From Tanytarsus gracilentus (taxonomy: Eukaryota > Arthropoda > Insecta > Diptera > Chironomidae), in contig JAXRKN010000042.1 of NCBI GenBank assembly GCA_038502055.1, positions 3,038,001 to 3,102,000 on the forward strand: DNA of 64,000 nucleotides, written 5' to 3'. This document shows, in pieces, positions 12,131 to 23,600 of the stretch (the stretch's first letter is position 1; each line of letters begins with the position of its first letter). The notes below the pieces were generated by a model. That model was not told the origin of the DNA, did no database searches, and saw only the letters and a list, made by a program, of their open reading frames with translations. The position numbers were made by a program, and so were the translations under genes.

Positions 12131-12419
12131 TAGTGCTGAGAATGGCTACTGGAATATTTTTAAAAAAATATCATTAACATTCAAGAGTTTACTAAATTTT
12201 TAGGAATATTTTTTAGAATTTGACTCGAAAATTTTATATTGTTATGAATTCTTTTAATTTTTAACATATAAAACTGCAGAACATCAAAATTAGTGCTGAG
12301 AATGGCTACTGGAATATTTAAAAAAAAATATCATTAACATTTTAGAATTCGACTCTAAAATTTTATATTGTTATGAATTCTTTTAATTTTTTACAAATAA
12401 AACTGCAGAACATCAAAAA
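12131..12419. repeat. Tandem duplication, 160-bp period
   Basis: Copy 1 (12131-12290) and copy 2 (12291 to about 12419) both begin TAGTGCTGAGAATGGCTACT and both end in AAAACTGCAGAACATCAAAA or nearly so. Copy 2 lacks roughly 35 bp from the middle of copy 1 and has a few substitutions. It is a fairly recent local duplication within non-coding DNA upstream of Scr; no coding content. Confidence 0.9.
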
Positions 12420-12764
12420 TTCAAAATTAAAAATCGAGTCCTAGTACTTTTAATTAAAATTTCCTTTTTCTAAATTTCAATTTCTAATTTTTCCGAAAAT
12501 CATCAAACTTCATCCACCCGATCACTGCTCACTCAATAATCCATCAACAATCCCCCAAACAATCCAAAAAAAATTCTCATTATACCTCACATAATTTTTT
12601 ATTCATTACGAGGTTAAACAAATCGAAATGAGTTTTATTTTTGCCATTATCATTATTGATAAATTCGATAGTTTTTTTTCGCTCGCCTCTATCAACACTT
12701 GTTGTACATTCAATTCACCATCATTTCATATTCTCCCTGATTTATCATCAAAATATTTTTCTTC

Positions 12765-13048
12765 GATTCTCTCTCGCGATATTTTGCTGTTGCATTGTTG
12801 TTGTTGGGTTGAGAACTCAAATGCGCAAGAGAGATGGAAAGATTGTTGTCTCTTTCTCTCTCATGCGATTGCATTGCGATCGACAATCATTCGTTTCTCT
12901 TTCGTGCATTCGCCATCACATTCTCTCTCATGTCTTCACGCATTTGACTATTTCACTTTTGGGGCATAGTTTGTCTTTCTTTCTCGCTCACTCTTCCTTC
13001 GCATGCCGGCCTCCTCTCTCGTTTGCTTTCAATATAATTTTTCGAGTC
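12765..13048 (+). promoter_or_regulatory. Scr: CTCTC/GAGA-rich segment, probable Scr promoter-proximal DNA
   Basis: The segment is packed with CTCTC and TCTCTCTC runs and is less AT-rich than its flanks. GAGA-factor sites of this type are usual in Hox promoters. It ends at a candidate initiator, TCAGATTC, whose A is at 13049. The open frames on the + strand here are low-complexity Ser, Leu and His runs and are not genes. Placement as the Scr promoter is inferred from the position upstream of the first coding exon. Confidence 0.4.
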
Positions 13049-13754
13049 AGATTCAGAATCGCAGAGCAGTAAAAAAGTCTATAGACGGGAGAGAAGAGAA
13101 AAATCAGTTTTTGTAAAAATGAAAATCGAAGAAGAAAAAAGACGATGACGAGGAGCAATAATAATGTGTAATTTTTTTATTCTCTCTCTCTCACTTCACT
13201 GAGACACAAACTACAATAATACATCCATAAAGTAGTCAAACTGAAACGTTGGCGCTTTAAACACGTACTTTTTTCGAGATCGTGGCAGTGTGGTACTAAA
13301 AAATAATAAAAATATAAAATAATTTTTTATCATCATCAATTAATGAATTTCAATTAATTTAATAAAGGAGAGAAAAAAGGATAAAAATTGAGGAAGAAAT
13401 AAATTCAAAAAAATTATGTGAAAAGTGCATCAATGAGAAAATAAATAAGTGTTAAGTGGATATCGGCAAAGAAAGTGCAGGTCATAAATTATCAGTCTTT
13501 CTCTCACCCCGGTGTTTACACAAAAAAAAGAAAGAAAGAAATTTTTACTTTCTATTGAGAGGAGGCAAAAAAAGGACTTTTTGAGGATTCACACAGGATT
13601 TAAAGAAAAATTGTGATTGGACCGCAGAACAATAAAAATATTTTTGCTGAGAAAGTGCAATGGCAAAAAATTTATTTGTGTTTTGACACATTTGTTAAAG
13701 TGATGAAAGCAGCTTTCATGGAACTCATGTGGAGATTATAAAATTTTGATAAAA
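13049..13754 (+). other. Scr: Candidate non-coding first exon of Scr
   Basis: Scr in flies has an untranslated first exon far upstream of the ATG. Here a possible start at 13049 is followed by purine-rich sequence and a possible donor, AAAAGTATGT, near 13754. It would splice to the strong acceptor at 17331-17332. Start, end and the existence of the exon all lack transcript support. Confidence 0.25.
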
Positions 13755-16700
13755 GTATGTTAAATTTTTTTATGGAAACTTGTAAAAATTCCCGAAGCCA
13801 TTTTTGTGCCTTCAAACGAAAAGAGAATTTTTTCAACATGCCACCGACGCTAAACTATAATAAATTATCCACATTCTAAAAACTATCATGAAATGTTGTG
13901 TGTCGTGTCGTGAAGTTTATAATATGACAAACGGAGGGCTTTAGTTGTGGTTGTAGAACATGGAAAAAAGTCTAATAATTTTCATATTAAATTTGATTGT
14001 TAATTTAATGGAAATCATAAAAGTATAAATGAGCGAAAGAGAAGAGGGAGTGGATGTAGCTGAGGGTTGGTTAGAAAATTGTCGGTGACTCGATGGAATT
14101 AAATTAGTAGTTTCGTAATGAGCGAAAATTTCTAGCCTAGAGGAGAAACTTTTTATTTAATTGGATAGAAATGAGAAAAAAATTCTAAAAAATATAAAAG
14201 AAAACTGAAAATGGGTTCATATTTTAAATTTTAGAATTCGAAGATTCTCAAATTTCACTAATTTTTTTATTTTTACTGTAAAAAGTTTTATTAAAAATCC
14301 TCAAAATTTCGTAAATACTTTTTCCATAAAATAATCAATTTTCACCTTAATTTTTCTCGCTCACAATTTTCCGTCATAATTCGAATGCATAAAATTGTTT
14401 CTCACTTTAAAATCAACTACGCCCTAGTATGAGCTGCGATGAGCCGGGAATTCAAATTTTCTGCATTTTATCTGATTTTCCTTGCCTCAAAACTCCTCGG
14501 TTGTAATAATTTGATTGCTTTATTAGATCTGGATTAGAACAATTGAATTGTAGCCTGTTTGTTGTTGGACAGCTTGAACTTTAAGGTTCTATGAACACTA
14601 AATAGAGTTTCATTCATGAAAAAAGTTTTCAATTTTCTTCCCATCATAAGAGAGAAAAACTATAATTATTTCCATTTGCCATGCTTGACGGGCATAGTAG
14701 GCATGTTCTCTGTAAATGAAAGCATTCAAACGTATAAATTATTTGCTTTTCGATTGCATCATGATCTAGCGAAGGTTAAATGGATAGGCTTGTTTGGACT
14801 TTCTTAGAACGAGAGTTGAGTTGAAAAATTCAAATGGAGTGAGAAATTGAATTGAAAAATAAATGTTTTTTCAACAGTTTTAAAAATCTTTCCAAGAGGT
14901 TATGCAACTCGAAATTATTCAGTCCAACCCCCAAAAGCTTAATCATAATTTCATTGACCCCACGCGAAAAAAAAAGTTTATGAAGCCACGAAAATTTTGA
15001 AATTGTCTGCGCCACGATTAAAAGGGCAGATTTGAATCGAAAAACAATTTAAATTTCGAGAATTGAGCGAAAAAGAAAATGAGAAAACTTTCAAAAAACA
15101 ATTAATTATAGATGCACTGAACTTGCTCCTTGTACATTATTTTGTACATCGCCTTTACCGTATAAAATACTTCGATTGGATGCACAACAAAAGAAAGAAA
15201 TAACAAGTTTGCAGAAAGGCACAAAAAAAGAGAAACCAAAAAAAAATTAAATTGCAATCAAGAAAAGGAAGAACTGCTTCGTTAAAAACGAATAATACGC
15301 AAAGCCTATAATTTCGAAGCCAATGAGCATTTTAACCCTTTAGCGAAAGAATATCACATTATGCACTGTGCGAGTGAGAGAGACGCGAAGAGTGTAATGG
15401 AAAATAAAGCATTTCTGTGAGTTGCACAATGAATGCAAAATATTTAAGGCGAAAAAACATGGAAGAATCAGGAATCGAATCTGAATGAAGAAATTGGCAA
15501 TTTAAATGCTTTTTAGTGATAACTGAGACTGAACAATTTTTTCAAAGTTCTGAATATCTAAAAACTAAAAAAAATACATTTAAACAATTTCTTTAGAATT
15601 TTTAATTCCCATGATTTGAATCCAAAAAGTTTCAGTAAATTTTATTTTTTATGTTTCTTTAAAGATATTTAAATAAATTTTAATAACTTTTCAAATTTTT
15701 AAATTCACCTCATTCATGCACCACAATAGAAAATTGCATGATGCGTTTTTAAAAATTCCATTTTATTAAAATTAAAAATTTCACCTCTTGCGAAGAAAAT
15801 ATCGAAAAAAATTCCGTTACTTTTTATCTTTCTCGTTCATTTACACTGTTCATGCCTTATACAGCAGCCGCCACTCACTACCTACCAAGTCAATTATGTT
15901 GTAGCCCGAGGACACATTTTCATCCACACTCGATGTAAATGAACTAACCAAATGGCGTTGCGCTACTTCTAATGGCTCTAACTAGTAAATGATAAAAGTT
16001 TCTGGCTCGAAACTCTCTCACACTCTGACTCCCATTTAAATTGATTTGCGATTTCAAAAATTGGCATTTAATAATTCACGAACAACACATTTTTATGATG
16101 AAAAGGAATTTCAAGAGCGAAAAAAATTGGCTTTATTCAAAAGAGAAGAATAAAAAGATAAATGTAAGAGAGTCTGAGAGCATCAACAAGCACGTTAGAG
16201 GCTGGATGGAACACAACATGCGAGATATGGAGAGAATCGCTGAAGAAAACACGACAACACGACATAGCGCGAGAGAGAAGAACCCAAAATGAAGTTTCTT
16301 CTTGATTTTCTCGTGTGGCGGTTTTCTTCTTCTTAACTCTCCAGTTAAAAAAATTCAAGAACTTCTCCTCTTTGTTTCCATATTAAAAATCGATTTTATT
16401 AAGATTATTAACTCTTTCTCAACCGCTTTTATACTCTCCTGTGTGTGTGTGTGTATGTTGATGTCGAGTGGAATGGAGAGAAACAAAAATTAATTGCCAT
16501 TTTTTAAATGCTCGAAATGGATGTTTCGAAAAAAGTTCTTTTTGCCTTGGCTTTTGGTGAATAATGAATTCCAAAAATACAAACGTAGTTTAATGCAAAT
16601 CATTTTTTTCACGTCTTTCTCCCTCGATGGACTTACACGATAATTTCCATTAGGAGCCCAGTTAGAGAATTTTTGTTGATTAATTTCAAAGATTTGGATT

Positions 16701-17332
16701 TGTGATGAAATTTGATCGTTAAATATTTAAAATTTGGTTGTAAAATGAATTTTAATAAATTTAAATTTCTTAAAAATTTAAAGTATTTTTTTTTATGTTA
16801 AGTTTGAATTAATTTAAATTTAGTAAAAAATTAAAAATTCTAGGATCAGTGAAATTATTGGGAAATTATTTAAAAAGTTCTCGTCCGTTCTCGTAAAAAT
16901 ATCTAAATTATTTTTTGAATAATTTAATTTTAGAATTTTTGAACTTAAATTTTTAAACTAAAAATCTCTTTAAAAATTTCTTCATTAATTTTCCCAACTG
17001 GGTCTACAGAAACTTTTTTCTAAGTTGTCTCTCTAAACCCGAAAGAAAAAAAATTAATTAAAAGAGCGTCTTTAATTATGTTTGTGGTTAGATGTGGTGT
17101 ATTGTGTTGTGTGTGCTGTTCGAAAATCCATTCTTTGTTCTCTTCCTTCTACACAAATGTATCTGCGACAATCTCCATTCGAGTACATGCAATATTAAGA
17201 AGACTCTTGGTCTTTTTTTGTAAAGACAACAATCAAATGCTAATTACTGAAACAATGAGAAAATCTTTTATTATTCCGCATAAACGTTTAATTGAAAACT
17301 AATTAAAAATCGCTTTTGTCTTCTAATTTCAG
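13755..17332 (+). other. Scr: Probable 5'-UTR intron of Scr
   Basis: No protein-like frame. Its 3' end is a good acceptor, CTTTTGTCTTCTAATTTCAG, ending at 17332. That would make 17333-17614 the untranslated part of the exon carrying the ATG. Within it are a (GT)n run at about 16439-16454 and a more complex stretch near 15840-15960. Confidence 0.4.
16439..16454. repeat. (GT)n microsatellite
   Basis: A short uninterrupted run of GT dinucleotides in the probable Scr 5'-UTR intron. Confidence 0.85.
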
Positions 17333-17614
17333 ATAACGACCAAAAAAATATACATACAGCATTTTGTGATTTAAACTCGACTTATAACTGAAGTTTAGCG
17401 GTTTCTGGAGTTTTTTTCCTCTTCCTAGGAAACACAAAAATATAATAAAACGAGTGGAAAGTGTATGAAAGTTCGAAGTGATTAAGCACAATCTTAGATT
17501 ATAATCTGAGAGATGCAATAATAGCTGGTGATTAGCTGAAATTTTTTTCCCCATTAAATTCAACTTTTTATCAAACTTACTCCGTGTGAACAATTGGTGA
17601 ACAATCAGAAAGAA

Positions 17615-20600
17615 ATGGATGCAAATAATTTCGTCATGTCTTCTTATCAATTTGTTAATTCGCTCGCGCAATGCTATCCGAACAATTCGACAAATACGAC
17701 AAACAGTACAAGCAGTAATGGCCCGCAAAATGACTATTTTCCCGGTTCCGCGTACAATCCCAATCTCTATAGTGGCGCCCCGCAATCACACTATCCGAGT
17801 CCGCAAGGCTACAATCCACTAGCGGCCTCAACGACAACGCAACAACAGCCCGGCACCACGGAAATGGTTGACTACACTCAACTTCAACCCCAGAAATTTA
17901 TGCTTAATCAACAGCAGGCAATTGGACAGAGTTGCAAGTATGCGGGTGATGGACAGGCCACCGGCACACCGAACATAAATCAAACCTCCATTTCAAGTCC
18001 ACAAGATCTGTCAACTGCCCGCGATATTTCACCAAAACTATCGCCAAGCTCCGTTGTGGAAAGTGCAGCGCGCTCATTGAACAAACAACATTCAACAAAT
18101 AATAACAACAACAATATAGCGAATAATAATAGTAAAACGAGTAACACAAATTCGACGACAAACAACAGTCATCTCCAATCGACAGCGCTGCCAATGCGCA
18201 GTCCCGATGGCGATGAGTCTGATGCATCAAGCGATAGTGGAACTGAAGGCGGAAGCGGAACTGGAAGTGGCAAGAAAAGTGAGTTAATATAGAACTTTGT
18301 GACGAGGGATGGAATTTTTAACGGTTTTGAAAAAATAAACTGAGTTTTTTTTATAAATTTACTCATTTTATTCACCCTTTAAATTTATTCACTTAACGTA
18401 TTTTTCATTCCATCAGATCCACCTCAAATCTACCCTTGGATGAAGAGGGTGCACTTAGGACAAAGTGAGTATTGACTTTGGATATTTCCCTTACAAAATT
18501 TGCACAATGAACATATTTCTTTCGATTTCTTCATCCACACACCTTCCTTATATCAATTTCGATGCGATTAATCAAAATGAGAGATGAGAAATTCATTTTT
18601 TTTCGCTTTAAAGTGAACACCTACGGTCAATCTTTTTTTTTCTTTATAAAAAATGTGTGAATTGATTGGTACTTGTTGTTTCAATCAGCAAACAGCAAAA
18701 TTCAGACGTTCAATGTTTATTTTTTCAGATCATCATTAACATCATCATTTCATTCTCACACATAAATATCTATTAAAATTTCTCAGCTCTCCCGAACGAC
18801 GAGATAAACAGCACATGATGGAGAGATTTTTTGTTTATTGTTTCAAATAAATCATTTTCGAGGGTCATTTCAGTTAACACGATATGAAATGGGCGAAATT
18901 TGTGTGAGTTATCAGTGGGTGAAGTGAAGCTACATAGTTTTTTTTTGAATAATTTTGAGACATAGTTTTTATGGTTAAAATTTAACTCTGAAAAATATTT
19001 TAAATAAATAAATAAACTAGAAAATCTTAAAATGCTTCTACAAGAAAAAAAATAGTTTCAAATCCTATGAAAAATTAAACTTGCTTATTTTTTAATAAAA
19101 TTTTTAAAAAATATTAAGTTTCTAATTTCATAAAAGAAAGTTCAAAATCAACAAATAATCCAAAACTCAACAAGTAAACGAAAATTCTGAAGCATTTAAA
19201 ATATCGCCTAATCGCCCTCCTCCCTACGCCTTACACATTATTTTATGCTCTATCAAGCGCATGACAGAATGCAATTTTTTACGAGTGAAGTTTTTAATTA
19301 AAATTTTCGAGAGGAGAATTGAAAAATTAGCTAGGCATGCACAGACCATCATCTAATAAAAATAGTATGAAGAAGATGAGCATTTCTCAGGTATTTATCA
19401 TAACAAACATCGCTCAGCTTGTGAGCAAAATGCCTCAAAATAGATGAATTGTTTTTCTTCATCACACTCACATACACACGCTCATAGCACCGAATGGATC
19501 ACATCTAGTAACTGGTTGAACGTTTGGTGAAAAAATATTTTGGTAACACTTAAGTTCACGCCTGTAAACAATTAACATGATCAATTCTCATACTCTGTTC
19601 ATCGACGATGCGAAAGATATAGCAACAAGTTTGAATGTATACAAAAAAAAATCTGATTTTTGATTTACATGAGCACATGGTGCGAGAGATGAGATAAAAT
19701 TCTAGATTTCTATTGTTTATAGAGAAAATTGGATGGTGTGAAGTGAGTTTCTCACGGGTAACCCGGTACGGGTATCCCGGGTTGCCGTCAATTTTACTAC
19801 CCGAGTATACCCGGAAAATTGCTCTACCCTTCCGGGTAAAAATTAAAAAATTGAAGAAAATTTTTTATTTTTTTAAAATCTTCCTCTACTGCTTTTTTAA
19901 GTTTTGTGTAAACCAATACCTGAAAATGTTTTGTTTCAATGAATTTTATCCTTATAAAACTACATGACTTAAGAAGGTAGTTTACCTTTATAAATTTAGA
20001 TTCGTTTGTGAAATTTTTTAATTCAAAAAAGTATTTTGAAACATCAAGTGCAACAAAAAAATAGCCATGAGATGACATGAGAAGACTCAAACAAAGATCT
20101 CCAATTTTGGACCGATTGTTTAAAGCTTTACTAACGATTCAGGCAACATCAGTTTCTTCATAGAGGGCATTTTTAGAGGCTGGAGATATTGTAACAAAGG
20201 CTAGAACTCGAATGTCAGACCTTCACTGTGTAATGTTCCTTAAGAACTATTTCCATTAAACTTTTTATATTTCTTTTAATCTTTTCATTTTCTGTTTAAA
20301 AAACTTTTATTTCTGTTACTAAAAATGCTCTATGTAAAGATTAGCCGAAAATTTGAGTAAAAATAGGTATATTTTTTTAAAAAAAATTCTTACCCGGGCA
20401 TGCCCGGGCTACCCGGGTAGTAAATTTTTTTACCCGGGTAGGACAAAATCTCATTACCCGGGCATTTGAGAAACTCTAGTGTGAAGTGATTTTTGGGTGT
20501 TGAAAGATGAGAAAAGAGGGAAAAAAGGCGGAAATGTTTCTTAAAACGATTTAAATTTTTAACAGTTATTTAAAATTTGAAAAATTTCCTTTAACAATTC

Positions 20601-23600
20601 TAAAAATCCTACAAAACTTTTAAAAACGATGCGACTGCATCCACGATGTACAAATTGCACGTAATTGCATCATCATCACACACATAAGCACGTTTGAGTA
20701 CATGCACGTCGCTCATATAATGTAAACTCGGTTCGCATCAAATCAGCACTCTCCGTTCTAATTATCGGTGAAGTGATTGCATCTCTGCGTGAAAATCATG
20801 TTTTAATTTGACTTTAATGACATGGAGATCGAGAGATAATTATCGGCATGGCAGTTTAAATAAGACAAGTCGTAAGGAGTCAGTCCGAGAGTCGAGATGG
20901 AAAATTACATGGCAATAGTGCAAAATGCATGTCATAATTTTACAAAATTTAAAAAATTGAACAAACAAACATCAACACTTTATAGTTGAAAAGTTTTCAT
21001 TATCTGGCTAATTTCAACCGAGTTGAGACGGCTTTCCTCGAAGCTAACAAGGAGGGCGATTTTTATCATCCACTCAAACGTAAACTCTTTCAAGAGTAAT
21101 GAACACGAATTTGAGACTCATCGCGATAATTTTGGTTATCTTGGCGACATTCCAAGCGGTTATGAGAGAAGTGCACTGAAGATGCAAATAAAAGCCACTT
21201 TGTCTTATGTCTCACTCTACAACACATTTTCATCTTTTCTCTTTAATTTCTTTTGATCTAATTTTATAATTAATTGTTTTTTACTTAATTCTTCATTAAT
21301 TCACTCGCATGTGCTCATTTATGCTTTTGAGGGGATCGAAACTTGTGTCTTAGAATCTTAACGTATTTATTGGATTTAAAATTAAGAATTTTTTTGTAAA
21401 TTTTCTTTTAAAAATTTATCTCGCAAATATCGATACACCTCCATGCCACACCCTCCCGTTCAACTTAATAAAATCACTTCTGGATTGGTGTTTGTATGCG
21501 GCATAATCACAATAATTAAAAAATTATTATCGTCGAATGGAGAAATAATAGTACATGGGAGTAAATTGATCAATAAATGGCGAGACTCTCTACTTTATTA
21601 TAAATTATATATGCATGTAATCTCAACGCAATTTTAGTCTCTCATTCCTCGTTCCTTTAGTTTCTTCTCCATTGAAAATCGCCCCGCAAATTAGCATTTA
21701 CATGAAAAAGTCCTCCAAACAGATTTGCATACTTGCAACTGTTTTAAATATTCATAAACGGGTTTTTGTATTTAACTTTTTTTTGCTGCAGTGCTTCACA
21801 ATTTTCTTTCAGAAAGAGAACACAAGCATATGCGCAATGATATCATGCGGTAAGGATGAGCGCGATTATAAAGAAATTATTTAAAAATTATAAAATTTAA
21901 ATATTAAATTCGATCCATAAATTTTAAAAAAATTTGAATCATGCGTTTAAATTTTTTAGTATGAAATTTAAAAACCCGTTAAATTTTTACCACCTAAAGC
22001 GAAAACTGCACTCAACCTAAAATTATTATAACTTTTCAAGATTTTTTTTTTCTCAATATCGCTTAATAATCACTCACTGACTTCGAAGCTGAAAAGAAAC
22101 CGACAAAATATTAAAATCCAAGAGTGGAGGAAAATTTCGCAAGGACTTTTGTAATTTAATGAAATGAGCAAGAAATAAGACTGTGATTAAGTTTTCTTCC
22201 ATGAGCACAAGAAACAATGAATAGCTGTGCAAATTATGAAAAATAATAACATTCATCATGTATCCAGCTTGCATACTTAAAACAGAGACCTTCGAACACC
22301 CTTTTCGTTCTTTTAATGCACCGAAAGAAATGAGAATGAAAAGTTTCTCAATTGATTTTCGATCGGCTGTCATTTTGAATAAATTTTAGAGCCCTTTTTT
22401 CTCAAATATGCGGTTTTGTGTGACTGTGGCTCAGTGCACACCTATTAAAAATTCCCTGACTTTCCTCAAATAAAGCAATAAATCTTATTTTTTTCAAGTC
22501 GAAAAGTCAAAAGCAAAGAAGAAGAAGAAGAAAAGCTGATCCTTAAAAGGTTATTAATGTGCGAGACTTAAACTGTGTGTGCTGCATGCTATGCGAGCGA
22601 GAGAGAGGAAAGGGAAAACTAAATAATGTTATAAATTATAATGTGGCTTTTCAAAAAAAAAAGAAATATTCCAAAACAACATTCCTTGTTGTACCTTTTC
22701 TTAAAGATAGCAAGATCTCCCTTATGTGCATCGCATGAGGGTTTTTCGTGTGTCTACTTTTAACCTAATAAATAAAAAGTTTATATAATGATTTGATAAA
22801 CACCCCAGAGTCGGTGTTTTGACTTGAAGGAAAATTTATCACCGTTTTTTAATTCTTTTTTTGGTCTCGACCATGTGCTTCCTTATTCCTTTGAGGATAT
22901 GACAAGGTTGATGATGACGAATGCGGGCATAAATTGGTGGTGAAAAGAGTGAATTTGCGGATTTAGTGGGAAATTTGTTTAAATTATTTAATTTGAAATT
23001 TTTGCTCTATTTTTTTTTATAAAATTAGTTAAACTTATTTGAATTTCAAACTAAGGTTAACCAATTCATTAAAACATTCAAAATAATTTTTTTAATTTAA
23101 AACTTAAAGTAAATAAATAATTCCCACTCGCACGGCTTGAAAAATTTCCCTTCAACTGTTTAATCTTATCTGCACTAAGCCGCATGCTTAGCCACGACTC
23201 TTTAATCCACTCCCACACACTCACTTAACACTCGGCCTTGTCAACATTCCATGCAGCTCTCAACTCTAGAAATTCCACAGTTTCAGCCAATTAAAACTAG
23301 ATTTGCACCTAATTTCATCGTGTAATTTCACAATGGGTAATAATAACCCTCTTAAGAGTCATAAATTATCCAATTCTATAAAATTTATTAGCCGGCTTTC
23401 ATCCCTCGAAAAAAAAGAGAAATCCCTTACAAACATTCGAGGCGGCATCAAGTATCAACAGTGTGCGGTTGAGTTCAACAAAAGAACACGAGATATAAAA
23501 TATTCATTTTATGACTTTTTAATTACGTGAAAATTGAAAACAAAAATGGTTAATTGCCATAAATCTCATGATGTGCTTTTCACATGCTAATCGCATTTTT

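Noticed and set aside
12641..13072. Overlapping open frames of 113 and 143 codons on + strand
   Set aside because: Low-complexity Ser/Leu/His/Phe translations of CTCTC-rich DNA; no domain, no splice partner; the region is better read as promoter-proximal sequence.
17303..17785. 160-codon frame on the - strand opposite the Scr start
   Set aside because: Antisense shadow of the Scr first coding exon and its leader; arises from the mirrored codon pattern.
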